In this document: positions 17,366-26,014 of the stretch, in pieces
Position numbering within the stretch: position 1 is the stretch's first letter
How the letters are laid out: each line of letters starts with the position of its first letter
Position numbers and translations under genes: made by a program
From: an uncultured Candidatus Binatia bacterium
GTDB lineage: Bacteria; Desulfobacterota; Binatia; Bin18
Reading direction: 5' to 3'
Assembly: GCA_958296235.1 (NCBI GenBank)
Contig: OY282457.1
Span: 2,723,338-2,787,337, forward strand
DNA: 64,000 nucleotides
Notes under the pieces: generated by a model
The model's input: the letters and a program-made list of their open reading frames with translations, nothing else
Database searches by the model: none
Told to the model about the DNA's origin: nothing

Positions 17366-17750
17366 CGACAGCTGGCAAAAGGCCCTGCGGTGCGCTCAGT
17401 CCGCGCTGGACAAAAAGGCCTACGACCTGGTTGTCCTCGACGTGGAAGCGTTGACTTCTGTTGCCTCCTATTTTGTGATTTGTACCGGGCGGTCGGACAT
17501 TCAGGTGCAGACGATCAGCCAAGCGATTGAGGAAGTCCTCCGGCAGGAAGGCCATCGCCCGTTAGCCCTTGAGGGCGTCTCGCACGGACAATGGCTCCTC
17601 ATGGATTTCGGGGATGTGATCGTCCATATTTTCTACGAAACAGTCCGAGCATTTTACAATCTTGAAGGGCTCTGGGCCAAGGCTCCACGCTGCACGCTGC
17701 CCGAACCCTACTCGACGCAGGCTCTGGACCTCCGACTCGAAACCGGCTAG
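17355..17750 (+). CDS. rsfS: Ribosome silencing factor RsfS
   Basis: Binds uL14 on the 50S subunit and blocks subunit joining when nutrients are scarce. The 131-residue protein contains KAYDLVVLDVEALTSVASYFVICTGRSDIQV in shorter diagnostic parts (VASYFVICTGRSDIQVQ) and the WLLMDFGDVIVHIF core. I place the start at TTG 17355, inside the end of nadD, because homology begins there; an upstream in-frame start would give a long unrelated N-terminus that overprints nadD. A hairpin follows the stop. Confidence 0.94.
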   Translation: MKADDSWQKALRCAQSALDKKAYDLVVLDVEALTSVASYFVICTGRSDIQVQTISQAIEEVLRQEGHRPLALEGVSHGQWLLMDFGDVIVHIFYETVRAFYNLEGLWAKAPRCTLPEPYSTQALDLRLETG

Positions 17751-17751
17751 C

Positions 17752-17777
17752 GGTTTTTCTCTGGTGTCGAGAAAACC
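17752..17777 (+). terminator. Probable terminator after rsfS
   Basis: GGTTTTTCTC (17752-17761) pairs with GAGAAAACC (17769-17777) with one bulged T and a 7-nt loop, starting 2 bp after the rsfS stop. There is no downstream T run, so efficiency is uncertain. Confidence 0.5.
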
Positions 17778-17856
17778 AGCCTTCCCTTTCCTTCCATACG
17801 GCTTTCCCCTTATACTAAGAGCAGAAACCAGCGAGGACACCTCGGTGGGAGATGCT

Positions 17857-18261
17857 ATGGGTCGCACGGCTTCTGCTCAAGAGATACTGTATTACGGCAG
17901 TACACCCAAACACCAGTATTGGGAAAACGAAAAGCAGACCCTGCGTCTCGTCCGTGACCGGTCTGCGTCTGTCTGGCGGGCATATCACAAGCAAAGCGGT
18001 CGGTATCGCCCGTTGCTTGTGAAGTCTCGTTCCCCGGCAGGGCTCCGAAAAGGGAAACGGAAATCGACGCCGCTGACGGGCAGAAGCGCCGAAGAAGTCG
18101 TGGCTGACATCAAACGGGACTATCAGCTGCGATTGGTGCTTGAGCAACGCCTGCGTCGCTGGATGGATAAGTCGTCAGGCAAACGTGTCCTCGCCTTTCT
18201 TGACCCGAACCAGGGCGGCGCGCCGGCAATGACGGACCCAGGCACGTATAATGCCCAATAA
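17857..18261 (+). CDS. Hypothetical basic protein
   Basis: A 134-residue protein I do not recognise. ATG 17857 is preceded by GGGAGA; the frame is open further upstream without a better ribosome site. It is rich in Arg and Lys (SPAGLRKGKRKSTPL, QRLRRWMDKSSGKRVL) and has no membrane segment or signal peptide. The middle is a helix-forming region with alternating charged residues (AEEVVADIKRDYQLRLVLEQRL). Base composition resembles the housekeeping block and not the AT-richer nuclease gene that follows by 48 bp. A nucleic-acid-binding role would fit the charge but is speculation. Confidence 0.55.
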   Translation: MGRTASAQEILYYGSTPKHQYWENEKQTLRLVRDRSASVWRAYHKQSGRYRPLLVKSRSPAGLRKGKRKSTPLTGRSAEEVVADIKRDYQLRLVLEQRLRRWMDKSSGKRVLAFLDPNQGGAPAMTDPGTYNAQ

Positions 18262-18309
18262 TATCAGTTAATCCCGGAAAATCCTGCGATTCATACTTTT
18301 GGAGACAGC

Positions 18310-19386
18310 ATGAGTTTTGAAGATGACCTTTTCGAAGATAAGCTGAAGGCCCATGCGAAGCGTATCTCAGCTCGCCAGGACCTTGTGAAAACTGAAGAGG
18401 CAACCAAGAATTCATTGATTATGCCTTTTTTTCAAGATGTCCTGGGGTACGATATTTCCGATCCTACTGAGGTCGTACCCGAGTTCTCTGCGGACGTTGG
18501 GCCACTTAAGGAAAAGAAGGTCGATTACGCTATTATGGATGACAACGGCAACCCGGTACTTCTTGTCGAATGCAAAAAAGCATCAGTCAATCTTGCAGAT
18601 CGAGAGATGGCCCAGCTATTTCAATACTTTAGCGTATCGGATGCCCGCATAGGAGTCCTCACTAATGGCATTGTCTATCAGTTCTTCAGCGATATAGAAA
18701 AAGAGAACTTGATGGACTCGGAGCCATTCTTAGAGGTTGACCTTCTTAACTTTGATGACAGCGCATTCATTGAACTAAAGCGTTTTGCAAAGCAGTCCTT
18801 TGATGTCGATAGCACTTTAGAGGCTGCTACCAGCCTACGACGCATACGTCTAATGAAGCAGGCACTCTCCAAGCAACTTGAGGAGCCGGAAGGAGAATTC
18901 CTAAGATGGATTTCAAAGCAAGCTTATCCAGGAAAGTTGACACGGTCGGTACAAGCGCAACTTTCTTCCCTTGCTAAACATGCCTTTAATGAGTTTATCG
19001 GCGACACGCTACGGCTCAGTTTCTTTAGTGCATATACTAGTGGCTCCACGGAGCAAGAAACGGCGAGTACCGAGGAAAGTGACAGCGGAGTGAGGATAGA
19101 AACAACCACTCAAGAATTGGAAGGTTATATAATTGTCAAATCCATGCTCCGTGATGTCGTTGATGTTTCCAAAGTCACAATAAGGGATACCCAGAACTAT
19201 TGCGGTATTCTTTTGGACGATAACAACCGTAAACCGTTATGTAGATTGCACTTCAACCGAGCGAAGAAATACGTTGGCATTTTTGACGAGCAAAAGGTTG
19301 AAAAACGCTATGCCATAGATTCGCTTGACGATCTTTATAAGTATGAAGATCAGATTCGGGCAACGGTCGGATACTATACACTATAG
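18310..19386 (+). CDS. Orphan restriction-type nuclease (type I HsdR N-terminal-like, PD-(D/E)XK)
   Basis: A 358-residue protein whose first ~150 residues match the nuclease domain found at the N-terminus of type I restriction R subunits. TKNSLIMPFFQDVLGYDISDP precedes the nuclease core, where an Asp (KKVDYAIM) and VLLVECKK give the D...ExK active site near 77 and 93-95. The rest, with a Ser/Thr/Glu-rich linker near 245-265, is not recognised. No helicase, methylase or specificity gene is nearby, so it is a standalone nuclease or defence remnant. The gene is visibly more AT-rich than its neighbours, and GGAGACAGC precedes ATG 18310, suggesting acquisition by transfer. Confidence 0.78.
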   Translation: MSFEDDLFEDKLKAHAKRISARQDLVKTEEATKNSLIMPFFQDVLGYDISDPTEVVPEFSADVGPLKEKKVDYAIMDDNGNPVLLVECKKASVNLADREMAQLFQYFSVSDARIGVLTNGIVYQFFSDIEKENLMDSEPFLEVDLLNFDDSAFIELKRFAKQSFDVDSTLEAATSLRRIRLMKQALSKQLEEPEGEFLRWISKQAYPGKLTRSVQAQLSSLAKHAFNEFIGDTLRLSFFSAYTSGSTEQETASTEESDSGVRIETTTQELEGYIIVKSMLRDVVDVSKVTIRDTQNYCGILLDDNNRKPLCRLHFNRAKKYVGIFDEQKVEKRYAIDSLDDLYKYEDQIRATVGYYTL

Positions 19387-19407
19387 AAATGAGAGAGGGG
19401 TGTGTAC

Positions 19408-19515
19408 GTGAGTGAGATGATTAAATGTGACGTACAGGTTTTAGATTCGGATGAATCTAAAAGCGCTCTATTCGAGATACTAGCCTCTCCTAGAGCAAAT
19501 TACGATCCTATGTAA
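19408..19515 (+). CDS. Candidate small protein downstream of the orphan nuclease
   Basis: GTG 19408 follows GAGAGAGGGG and opens a 35-codon frame (MSEMIKCDVQVLDSDESKS...) ending at TAA 19513. It is acidic, has no recognisable domain, and sits 21 bp after the nuclease. A 10-bp perfect palindrome lies inside it, which argues that the stretch may instead be the nuclease's terminator region. Only the ribosome site and spacing support it. Confidence 0.25.
   Translation: MSEMIKCDVQVLDSDESKSALFEILASPRANYDPM
19439..19462. terminator. Perfect 10-bp inverted repeat downstream of the orphan nuclease
   Basis: TTTTAGATTC (19439-19448) and GAATCTAAAA (19453-19462) form a perfect stem with loop GGAT. It could end the nuclease transcript in both directions, since fabH converges from the other side. 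There is no separate T tail. Confidence 0.5.
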
Positions 19516-19545
19516 CTACAATGGGGTTCTGACGGCGGCGCGCCC

Positions 19546-20520
19546 CTACCAGCGGGCCACCGATGCCCCCCAGGTGAGCCCGCCCCCACAGCCGTTGAGC
19601 ACAACAATATCGTCCTTCTGTACTTTACCTTCCCGAACCGCTTCATCCAAAGCTATCGGAATGGAAGCCGCAGACGTGTTTCCGAAGCGATGCACATTGC
19701 AGTGCACCTTGTCCATACTGGCCCCCAGACGGTCGGCCACCGCTTGGATAATACGTAAATTCGCCTGATGGGGGACCATCAGCTTGATATCTTCTGGGGC
19801 CAATCCGGCTTTTTCGAGGGCCTTTTTTGTCACATCGGACAGCGCGCGAACGGCCACCTTGAACAGTTCAGGGCCCTTCATCTGAATCCCCCAGTCGGGC
19901 TCCTGTTCACCGGCCTGGTCAAACGTTTGCCGCAGCCCGGCCCGCACGTGGAGCAACTGCCACAGGCCACCGCTGGACTCGACGACCGTGCTGAGCAAGC
20001 CTTGATCGTTCGGCTGATTTTCTAACACGACTGCCCCGGCGCCATCCCCGAACAGCACGCAGGTCGCCCGGTCTCCCCAGTTGACCATAGAGCTCAGGGC
20101 ATCTGCGCCAACCAGCAGAATACGGTTATACTCTCCGCTTTTGAGATAACTATGGGCAACCGACATGCCGTACACAAACCCGGCACAGGCTGCCGCAACA
20201 TCAAAGGCGGGAATATTATCAACGCCCAGGCGCGTTTGGAGCAGGCAGGCCGTGGAAGGAAAAGCATATTCCCCGGAGACTGTGGCGACCAGGATCACAT
20301 CCAGGTCTTGCGCGGACAGGCCCGCCGCCTTGAGCGCCGTTTCGCTCGCTACGTGAATGAGGTCAAGCAAGCCCTCGTCCTGTCGGAGGACCCGCCGCTC
20401 CTGTATGCCGGTCCGCGTGACAATCCATTTATGATTGGTGTCAACCCGCCCGGCCAGATCATCATTGGTGAGACAGGTCGAAGGGACGGCGGAACCCGTG
20501 CCGATAATACGTGCGCCCAT
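19546..20520 (-). CDS. fabH: 3-oxoacyl-ACP synthase III
   Basis: Condenses acetyl-CoA with malonyl-ACP to start fatty acid synthesis. The thiolase-fold protein of 324 residues has the N-terminal ARIIGTGSAVPS, the catalytic Cys in DVAAACAGFVYG near 113, His in VPHQANLRII near 250, and Asn in FGNTSAASIPIALDEA near 280. Length and motifs are standard. It begins 4 bp after the fabF stop on the same strand, so fabF-fabH form an operon with fabF first. No plsX, fabD, fabG or acpP is adjacent, which is less usual. Confidence 0.96.
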   Translation of the reverse strand: MGARIIGTGSAVPSTCLTNDDLAGRVDTNHKWIVTRTGIQERRVLRQDEGLLDLIHVASETALKAAGLSAQDLDVILVATVSGEYAFPSTACLLQTRLGVDNIPAFDVAAACAGFVYGMSVAHSYLKSGEYNRILLVGADALSSMVNWGDRATCVLFGDGAGAVVLENQPNDQGLLSTVVESSGGLWQLLHVRAGLRQTFDQAGEQEPDWGIQMKGPELFKVAVRALSDVTKKALEKAGLAPEDIKLMVPHQANLRIIQAVADRLGASMDKVHCNVHRFGNTSAASIPIALDEAVREGKVQKDDIVVLNGCGGGLTWGASVARW

Positions 20521-20523
20521 GCG

Positions 20524-21804
20524 CTACCTCTTTATTTCTTCTTGCCCGTCTTGAGCGCCTTCCCATTTGCGAAAGACGAGGCAGGCGTTGGTGCCCCCAA
20601 AGCCGAAGGAATTGGATAAGACGGCCCGGACCGGTGCCGGGCGGGAGGTGTTGGGCACATAGTCCAAATCGCACTCCGGGTCAGGTTCCTCATAGTTAAT
20701 GGTGGGCGGTATGATCTGATGGTGGAGCGCCAGGGCGGAATAGACGGCTTCGACGCCACCGGCAGCGCCGAGTAAGTGGCCGGTCATGGACTTGGTTGAA
20801 CTGATGGCGAGCTGTGCGGCGTGTTCGCCAAAGACTCTTTTCAAGGCCAGGGTCTCGGTCGCGTCGTTATACGGTGTTGAGGTTCCGTGGGCGTTGACGT
20901 AATCGATCTCGGTTGGGTCAAGCCCGCTGCTCCGCAGGGCCATCCGCATGCACCGGAACGCACCCTCCCCTTCGGGCGAGGGCGCGGTGATATGATGCGC
21001 GTCCCCATTGGCGCCATAGCCGACCACTTCAGCGTAGATTGTTGCCCCGTGACTCTGTGCGAATTCGAGCTCCTCCAACACAACAATACCGGCGCCTTCG
21101 GCCATGACAAAGCCGTCCCGATTCTTGTCAAACGGACGGCTGGCCCTCTCAGGTTCGTCGTTTCGCGTCGAGACTGCCCGCATGGCAACAAAGCCACCCA
21201 GCCCCAAAGAGGTCAGCGCTGCCTCTGCTCCCCCGGCAATAACAGCGTCTTGGTCACCGAGTCGAATGGCCCGATACGCTTCACCAATGGCATGCGCGCC
21301 AGAAGAGCAGGCACTTGTTGGCGTATAGTTAATGCCTTTGGCTCCATAGCGAATGGAGATCTGGCCGGGCGCCAGATTGCTCAGCAGCTTGGGGATAAAG
21401 AAGGGAGAAACACGTTTGAGCCGGGTATCGAGAAAGAGCAGGTGATTCTCTTCAATACTGGTGAGCCCGCCAATCCCCACCCCGATAATACACCCCACCA
21501 GGTCCTCATTGTCCGGCGTGATTGGAACCTTGGCCTCATCCATTGCCATCTGGGCCGCGGCAACACTGTACTGGATGAAGAGGTCCATCTTTTTGACCTC
21601 TTTCTTCTCGATAAAATCGGTGGGCGTGAAGTCGGTAACCTCGCCAGCGATCCGCGTGGGAAAGTCCGAGACGTCAAAGCGGGTTAAAGGTCCGACTCCA
21701 GAGCGTCCTGCAAGCAGCGCTTGCCAGTTTTTCTCCACCCCAGTCCCCAGTGGAGTGACCGCCCCTAGCCCAGTAATGACGACACGGCGTTGCCCGTCTT
21801 GCAT
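20524..21804 (-). CDS. fabF: 3-oxoacyl-ACP synthase II
   Basis: Elongating condensing enzyme of fatty acid synthesis, 426 residues. [15 protein letters not shown] at the start, the nucleophile Cys in [19 protein letters not shown] near 165, and the two active-site histidines in [11 protein letters not shown] and [17 protein letters not shown] (about 305 and 343) are all present. [12 protein letters not shown] near the C-terminus is conserved. It lies upstream of fabH on the same strand. acpP usually precedes fabF, but the 288 bp upstream contain no ACP gene. Confidence 0.97.
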   Translation of the reverse strand: MQDGQRRVVITGLGAVTPLGTGVEKNWQALLAGRSGVGPLTRFDVSDFPTRIAGEVTDFTPTDFIEKKEVKKMDLFIQYSVAAAQMAMDEAKVPITPDNEDLVGCIIGVGIGGLTSIEENHLLFLDTRLKRVSPFFIPKLLSNLAPGQISIRYGAKGINYTPTSACSSGAHAIGEAYRAIRLGDQDAVIAGGAEAALTSLGLGGFVAMRAVSTRNDEPERASRPFDKNRDGFVMAEGAGIVVLEELEFAQSHGATIYAEVVGYGANGDAHHITAPSPEGEGAFRCMRMALRSSGLDPTEIDYVNAHGTSTPYNDATETLALKRVFGEHAAQLAISSTKSMTGHLLGAAGGVEAVYSALALHHQIIPPTINYEEPDPECDLDYVPNTSRPAPVRAVLSNSFGFGGTNACLVFRKWEGAQDGQEEIKR

Positions 21805-22092
21805 AATGTCCTGCCTTACAAACTATTTATGACGACATCTCACAGTTTCAAAGATGTGTTCAATAGTTTTTACCAGCGCCTCTCCATTGCCCAAACCCTC
21901 TGCTCAGGCCGTGTATCTTAAAGACTCGGTGAAACCCCTGCAACTGGCCCGGCCCCCATCGCCGCTTTCCAGAGCGGCCCGGCCCGGTAGAGCGCGCCAT
22001 GAAAGCGGGCGGGAGTCCCTTTCCTGAAGAAGGGCTGCTATACGTCATGCTCCGAAAAGAAGAGAAAGCGGTCAGCAGGAGTTGACAGGCGT
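21805..22092. other. Intergenic spacer between fabF and the phosphonoacetate hydrolase gene
   Basis: This 288-bp divergent spacer should hold promoters for both flanking genes. I see no RNA gene, repeat or acpP reading frame in it. AGGAG about 10 bp before ATG 22093 is the only clear signal. Confidence 0.4.
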
Positions 22093-23352
22093 ATGCCAGA
22101 GCGCGGGCCGAATCAGCATAATCGACAGCATCAAACGGTGTTCCTGAATCAGCGCGCATACGCTTTCCCGCGCCGCCCTGTTGTTGCGATCTGCATAGAC
22201 GGGTGTGACCCAGCTTATATCAAGACCGGGCTGGCCCAGAACATCTTGCCCAACATCCGGCGTTTTCTCACCCAAGGGTTTGGCGCTTGGGCGGACGCGG
22301 TCGTCCCAACGTTTACGAATCCGAACAATCTGTCCATTGTCACGGGCAGTCCGCCCGCCGTACATGGGATTTCGGGCAATTACTTTCTCGATCCGACAAC
22401 AGGCCAGGCAGTCATGATGACCGATCCCGGCCAACTCCGCTCCGAAACCCTGCTGGCGCGCTTCTCCCACAGCGGGGCGAAAGTCACGGTCATCACCGCC
22501 AAAGAGAAACTGCGCCGTCTGCTTGGTCACGGCCTCGCCGCCGGCATATGTTTCTCTGCCGAAAAAGCGGAAGACTGTACCATCCCCGCGCACGGTATTG
22601 AGGACATCTGTCAGCAGATCGGCCGTCCACAGCCCGACGTGTATTCTGCCGAGCTGTCTCTCTTTGTCCTGGAAGCCGGCCTCGCCTTGCTCGAACAGCG
22701 CCGGCCCGATCTGATGTATCTCTCGCTGAGCGACTATGTCCAACATAAACATGCGCCGGGGAGTGCGGAAGCGAACGCGTTTTATGCCGCCCTTGACCGG
22801 GCGTGCGGTCAACTGGCTGAGGCGGGAGCCCTGGTCGCCCTGACCGCCGATCATGGGATGAACGCCAAACCGCGGGTCGTGTTTCTCCAGGATATGCTGA
22901 ACGCGCGCTACGGTCCGGGTCAGACGCGGGTGATCTGTCCGATTACCGACCCCTACGTGGCCCATCATGGCGCGCTCGGGTCTTGTGTCCGCGTCTACTG
23001 TACCGGTACGGACCGGGCTGCCGTGCGGGCTGTCATTGCCAGCATTCCTGGGGTTGAGGCGGTCTACGATACACCTGCCGCGTGTGAGCAGTTTCTCCTG
23101 CCGCCCGACCGTGAGGCTGATCTCCTCGTGCTTGGAGATAAAAAAACGGCCATTGGCGCGGCAGAACGAGATCATGACTTGTCCGAGTTAGGCGATGCGC
23201 CGCTCCGCTCTCATGGCGGGCGCGCGGAGCAGGTGGTGCCATTCATTCTTTCTGAGCCCATCTCTGAGGAGTACCAAAGACGTGCGGCAACAGTCCGGCT
23301 CAGAAACTTTGACCTGTTCGACTACGCCTTGAATGGGGCAAGAGGGATGTAG
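22093..23352 (+). CDS. phnA: Phosphonoacetate hydrolase-like alkaline phosphatase superfamily enzyme
   Basis: Predicted to cleave the C-P bond of phosphonoacetate to acetate and phosphate, using two zinc ions. The 419-residue protein has the metal-binding Asp36 in ICIDGCDP and the nucleophile Thr75 in PTFTNPNNLSIVTG; their spacing of 39 matches characterised PhnA. Further ligands fit SLSDYVQHKHAP (Asp...His four residues on), TADHGMN and the C-terminal SHGGR. The FTNPNN motif is what separates this family from nucleotide pyrophosphatases. No phn transporter, transaminase or regulator is nearby, so it is a single-gene module; another phosphoester substrate cannot be excluded. Its TAG stop lies in a GTAG-headed hairpin. 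Confidence 0.8.
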   Translation: MPERGPNQHNRQHQTVFLNQRAYAFPRRPVVAICIDGCDPAYIKTGLAQNILPNIRRFLTQGFGAWADAVVPTFTNPNNLSIVTGSPPAVHGISGNYFLDPTTGQAVMMTDPGQLRSETLLARFSHSGAKVTVITAKEKLRRLLGHGLAAGICFSAEKAEDCTIPAHGIEDICQQIGRPQPDVYSAELSLFVLEAGLALLEQRRPDLMYLSLSDYVQHKHAPGSAEANAFYAALDRACGQLAEAGALVALTADHGMNAKPRVVFLQDMLNARYGPGQTRVICPITDPYVAHHGALGSCVRVYCTGTDRAAVRAVIASIPGVEAVYDTPAACEQFLLPPDREADLLVLGDKKTAIGAAERDHDLSELGDAPLRSHGGRAEQVVPFILSEPISEEYQRRAATVRLRNFDLFDYALNGARGM

Positions 23353-23386
23353 GAGCGGATTTCAAACCCGCTCCTCCTCCTTTTTT
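23349..23386 (+). terminator. GTAG-headed REP-like hairpin with T run after phnA
   Basis: GTAG (23349-23352) is followed by stem GGAGCGG (23352-23358) pairing with CCGCTCC (23368-23374), then TCCTCC and six T (23381-23386). The TAG of the GTAG head is the stop codon of the preceding gene. The hairpin plus T run should also act as its terminator. Similar GTAG hairpins are at 29349-29373 and 42256-42281. Confidence 0.65.
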
Positions 23387-23437
23387 CCGCAGCCTCGCGC
23401 CTTGTGTCATGAAAATTGAGTCTATAGACTGAAGGCA

Positions 23438-24070
23438 ATGGATGTCTCAGGCGTGGTGCAGCAACTGTCCATTTGGGGACTGCCGGTTCTGACGGCTGTG
23501 GTCCTGCACGAACTCGCGCATGGCTATAGCGCCTATCTGTTAGGAGACCCGACCGCGGCCCGAATGGGCCGACTGACCCTGAATCCTCTTGCCCATATTG
23601 ATCTGTTTGGGACAATTGTGTTGCCCTGTATGCTCATCCTGTCCGGTTCCCCGTTTCTGTTTGGCTATGCCAAGCCCGTTCCCGTAAACTTTATGAATCT
23701 GCATAACCCCCGACGGGACATGGTGCGCGTGGCTGCTGCCGGCCCGATTATGAACCTGATATTAGCCGGGCTGTCCGCCTTTGCGCTGAAGTTTCTGCTG
23801 TCCTTACAACTCATCACTGATGGACTGGTCGCCCGCAACCTGTTGAATAGCGTCCTGATCAATGTTTTACTCGCCGTCTTTAATCTGTTTCCGCTCCCGC
23901 CGCTCGACGGCGGGCGGGTCGCCACGGGACTGCTGCCGCGGCAGCCGGCTCTTGCGCTCGCCAAGCTTGAGCCCTATGGCATGTTGATCGTGATGCTGCT
24001 GTTGATGACCGGGATGCTCGGCGACCTGCTCCAACCGCTGACGCTCTTCGTCCTCAGCACTCTCCTGTGA
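23438..24070 (+). CDS. Site-2-protease-like M50 family membrane metallopeptidase
   Basis: A 210-residue integral membrane zinc protease of the rhomboid-independent S2P/M50 type. The zinc motif HELAH is at 24-28, and the third ligand is Asp157 in FPLPPLDGGR. About five membrane segments are visible, with no PDZ or CBS domain, so it is a minimal member. In Geobacter-like genomes such a gene precedes trpS and scpAB, as here. Its substrate is unknown. It starts a tightly spaced run, trpS beginning 10 bp later. Confidence 0.93.
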   Translation: MDVSGVVQQLSIWGLPVLTAVVLHELAHGYSAYLLGDPTAARMGRLTLNPLAHIDLFGTIVLPCMLILSGSPFLFGYAKPVPVNFMNLHNPRRDMVRVAAAGPIMNLILAGLSAFALKFLLSLQLITDGLVARNLLNSVLINVLLAVFNLFPLPPLDGGRVATGLLPRQPALALAKLEPYGMLIVMLLLMTGMLGDLLQPLTLFVLSTLL

Positions 24071-24080
24071 GACGCTCCTC

Positions 24081-25106
24081 ATGGCCCACAACACAACGAC
24101 ACGACAAACGATTGTGAGTGGCTTTCGCCCAACCGGCAAGCTCCATCTCGGACATTTACACGGCACGCTCACCAACTGGGTCCGGCTCCAGAGCGAGTAC
24201 CGCTGTTTTTTCTTTGTGGCCGACTGGCACGCCCTGACCACAGGGAAGACCGATGCCGTAAGCATTCGGAGCAATACCGAAGAGATGGTGATTGACTGGT
24301 TGAGCGTCGGGCTTGACCCCAACCGGTCGGTGATCTTCCGTCAGTCCGATGTCAAAGAGCACGCCGAGCTGCACCTCTTGTTTTCGATGATTACGCCGAC
24401 GCCGTGGCTGATTCGGAACCCCACCGTCAAGGAGCAGGCGCGTGAGCTGGGCTTTATTGACTCTGATGATGAAGCTGCGGTGACCACGATTCACTATGGC
24501 CTGCTCGGCTATCCTGTGCTCCAGGCGGCCGACATCCTGATGTATAAGGCGCAGCGGGTTCCCGTTGGGGTCGATCAAGTCCCGCATATTGAGCTGACCC
24601 GCGAGATTGCCCGGCGCTTTAACGCGGTCTATGAGGCCAGCATTTTCCCTGAACCCCAGGCCCTGCTGACGGAGATTCCAAAAATTCTTGGCGTTGACGG
24701 CCGCAAAATGAGCAAGAGCTATGGCAACGCGGTCGTCCTGTCAGACCCGCCGCAAGAGGTTGATACGAAACTGTCGCGGATGATGACCGACCCGCGCCGG
24801 GCGCGGAGGCGCGACCCTGGCGACCCCGCCGACTGCCCGACTTTTCACCTGCACCGCCTCTACTGCACGCCGGAAGAAATAGAATTTGTCACAGCAGGGT
24901 GTAAAACCGCGGATATTGGCTGTCTTGAATGTAAGAAAATCATGATTAAGCATGTGCTTGACGATCTGACACATTTCAGGGAAAAACGAACGTACTGGGA
25001 AAACCACCGCGACGATGTGCGCGACGTCCTCCGGGAAGGGGAACGCCAGGCTCACGAAATCGCCCGTCAAACCATGGCGGAGGTGCGGGAGGTTGTTGGT
25101 GTGTAA
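24081..25106 (+). CDS. trpS: Tryptophanyl-tRNA synthetase
   Basis: Class I aminoacyl-tRNA synthetase of 341 residues that charges tRNA-Trp. The ATP-binding signature is HLGH at 22-25 (GKLHLGHLHG), and KMSKS begins at Lys209 (GRKMSKSYGN). The specificity region GYPVLQAADILMYKA and VPVGVDQVPHIE is typical. It follows the M50 protease gene by 10 bp. A palindromic element separates it from scpA. Confidence 0.97.
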   Translation: MAHNTTTRQTIVSGFRPTGKLHLGHLHGTLTNWVRLQSEYRCFFFVADWHALTTGKTDAVSIRSNTEEMVIDWLSVGLDPNRSVIFRQSDVKEHAELHLLFSMITPTPWLIRNPTVKEQARELGFIDSDDEAAVTTIHYGLLGYPVLQAADILMYKAQRVPVGVDQVPHIELTREIARRFNAVYEASIFPEPQALLTEIPKILGVDGRKMSKSYGNAVVLSDPPQEVDTKLSRMMTDPRRARRRDPGDPADCPTFHLHRLYCTPEEIEFVTAGCKTADIGCLECKKIMIKHVLDDLTHFREKRTYWENHRDDVRDVLREGERQAHEIARQTMAEVREVVGV

Positions 25107-25171
25107 GTTGGCGGAAGGGTCAGGCCACGAGTGCCGGCCGGTGTCGGCCCTCCCTTTTGCCACATGGGAAA

Positions 25172-25225
25172 AAAGAGTCAACACGCTCTCCAAGTCATAC
25201 AAAGCTGTCAGCGTGTTGACTCTTT
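25172..25225. repeat. Dispersed palindromic element, copy 2
   Basis: Perfect 16-bp arms: AAAGAGTCAACACGCT (25172-25187) and its complement (25210-25225), with a loop starting CTCCAAG and ending AAAGCTG. Both arm sequence and loop resemble the copy at 6048-6099, with paired compensating changes in the arms. It lies between trpS and scpA; an ATG directly abuts its right arm at 25226. Confidence 0.75.
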
Positions 25226-25267
25226 ATGACGAACGGCGAAGAACGTCCAGCCGACAAAGCCCTTTCC

Positions 25268-26014
25268 ATGTTCTACCGTGTTAAACTCAACGTCTTCGAA
25301 GGTCCGCTCGACTTACTGCTTCATCTCGTCAAAAAGAACGAAGTGGAGTTGCCCGACATTCCCATCGCCGAAATTACCGACCAGTATTTGGCTTATCTCG
25401 ATCTCCTCAAACAGCTTGATCTTGACATCGCGGGAGAATACCTGGTGATGGCGGCGAGCCTGCTCTACCTCAAATCGCGCCTCCTGCTGCCTCTTGAGGA
25501 AATACCTGAAGAAGAAGAGGGCGAAGACCCGAGAGCGGAGCTGGCCCGGCAACTGCTCGAATACCAACGCTTCAAAGAAGCGGCCGAGACGCTGATAGGT
25601 CAAGACCTGCTCAACCGCGACGTTTTTAGTCGTCCACCCATGCCGGTTGAACCGGATGGCAAAGACAATGTTGTGTATGATCTGTCGCTGGGCGACCTGC
25701 TTGATGCCCTGCACGATGTAATGACCCGCGCGGACTCTCAAGAGGCGCATCACATCCTGCTTGAGCACGTGTCTCTGCGTGATCGACTGCGGGCGGTGCT
25801 GGATACCTTACGGGAAAAAAGAGAGGTGCTCTTCGAGCAGCTCTTTCCTCAGGATTCAACCCGACTACAGGTTCTGGTGACCTTCCTGGCCGTCCTCGAA
25901 CTGGTCCGCAATCGGATGATCCAGGTGCGCCAGGAGGACCTCTTTGGCCCGATTGTTGCCTCCCTGGCGGTGAGCCCAGAGGAGTCCTTACCAGAGGCGC
26001 TGGAACACCTATGA
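25268..26014 (+). CDS. scpA: Segregation and condensation protein A
   Basis: The kleisin subunit of the SMC-ScpA-ScpB condensin that organises the chromosome. The N-terminal FYRVKLNVFEGPLDLLLHLVKKNEV is the family hallmark (shorter core: FEGPLDLLLHLV), followed by DQYLAYLDLLKQLDLDIAGEYLVMAA in the SMC-binding helix region and a winged-helix C-terminus. I prefer ATG 25268, where homology starts, giving 248 residues; an ATG at 25226 abutting the palindrome is in frame and adds 14 residues. The stop overlaps the scpB start by 4 bp (ATGA), the usual coupling. Confidence 0.96.
   Translation: MFYRVKLNVFEGPLDLLLHLVKKNEVELPDIPIAEITDQYLAYLDLLKQLDLDIAGEYLVMAASLLYLKSRLLLPLEEIPEEEEGEDPRAELARQLLEYQRFKEAAETLIGQDLLNRDVFSRPPMPVEPDGKDNVVYDLSLGDLLDALHDVMTRADSQEAHHILLEHVSLRDRLRAVLDTLREKREVLFEQLFPQDSTRLQVLVTFLAVLELVRNRMIQVRQEDLFGPIVASLAVSPEESLPEALEHL

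Noticed and set aside
18310..19386. Complete type I restriction system
   Set aside because: Only an HsdR-N-like nuclease is present; there is no helicase domain, hsdM or hsdS on either side.
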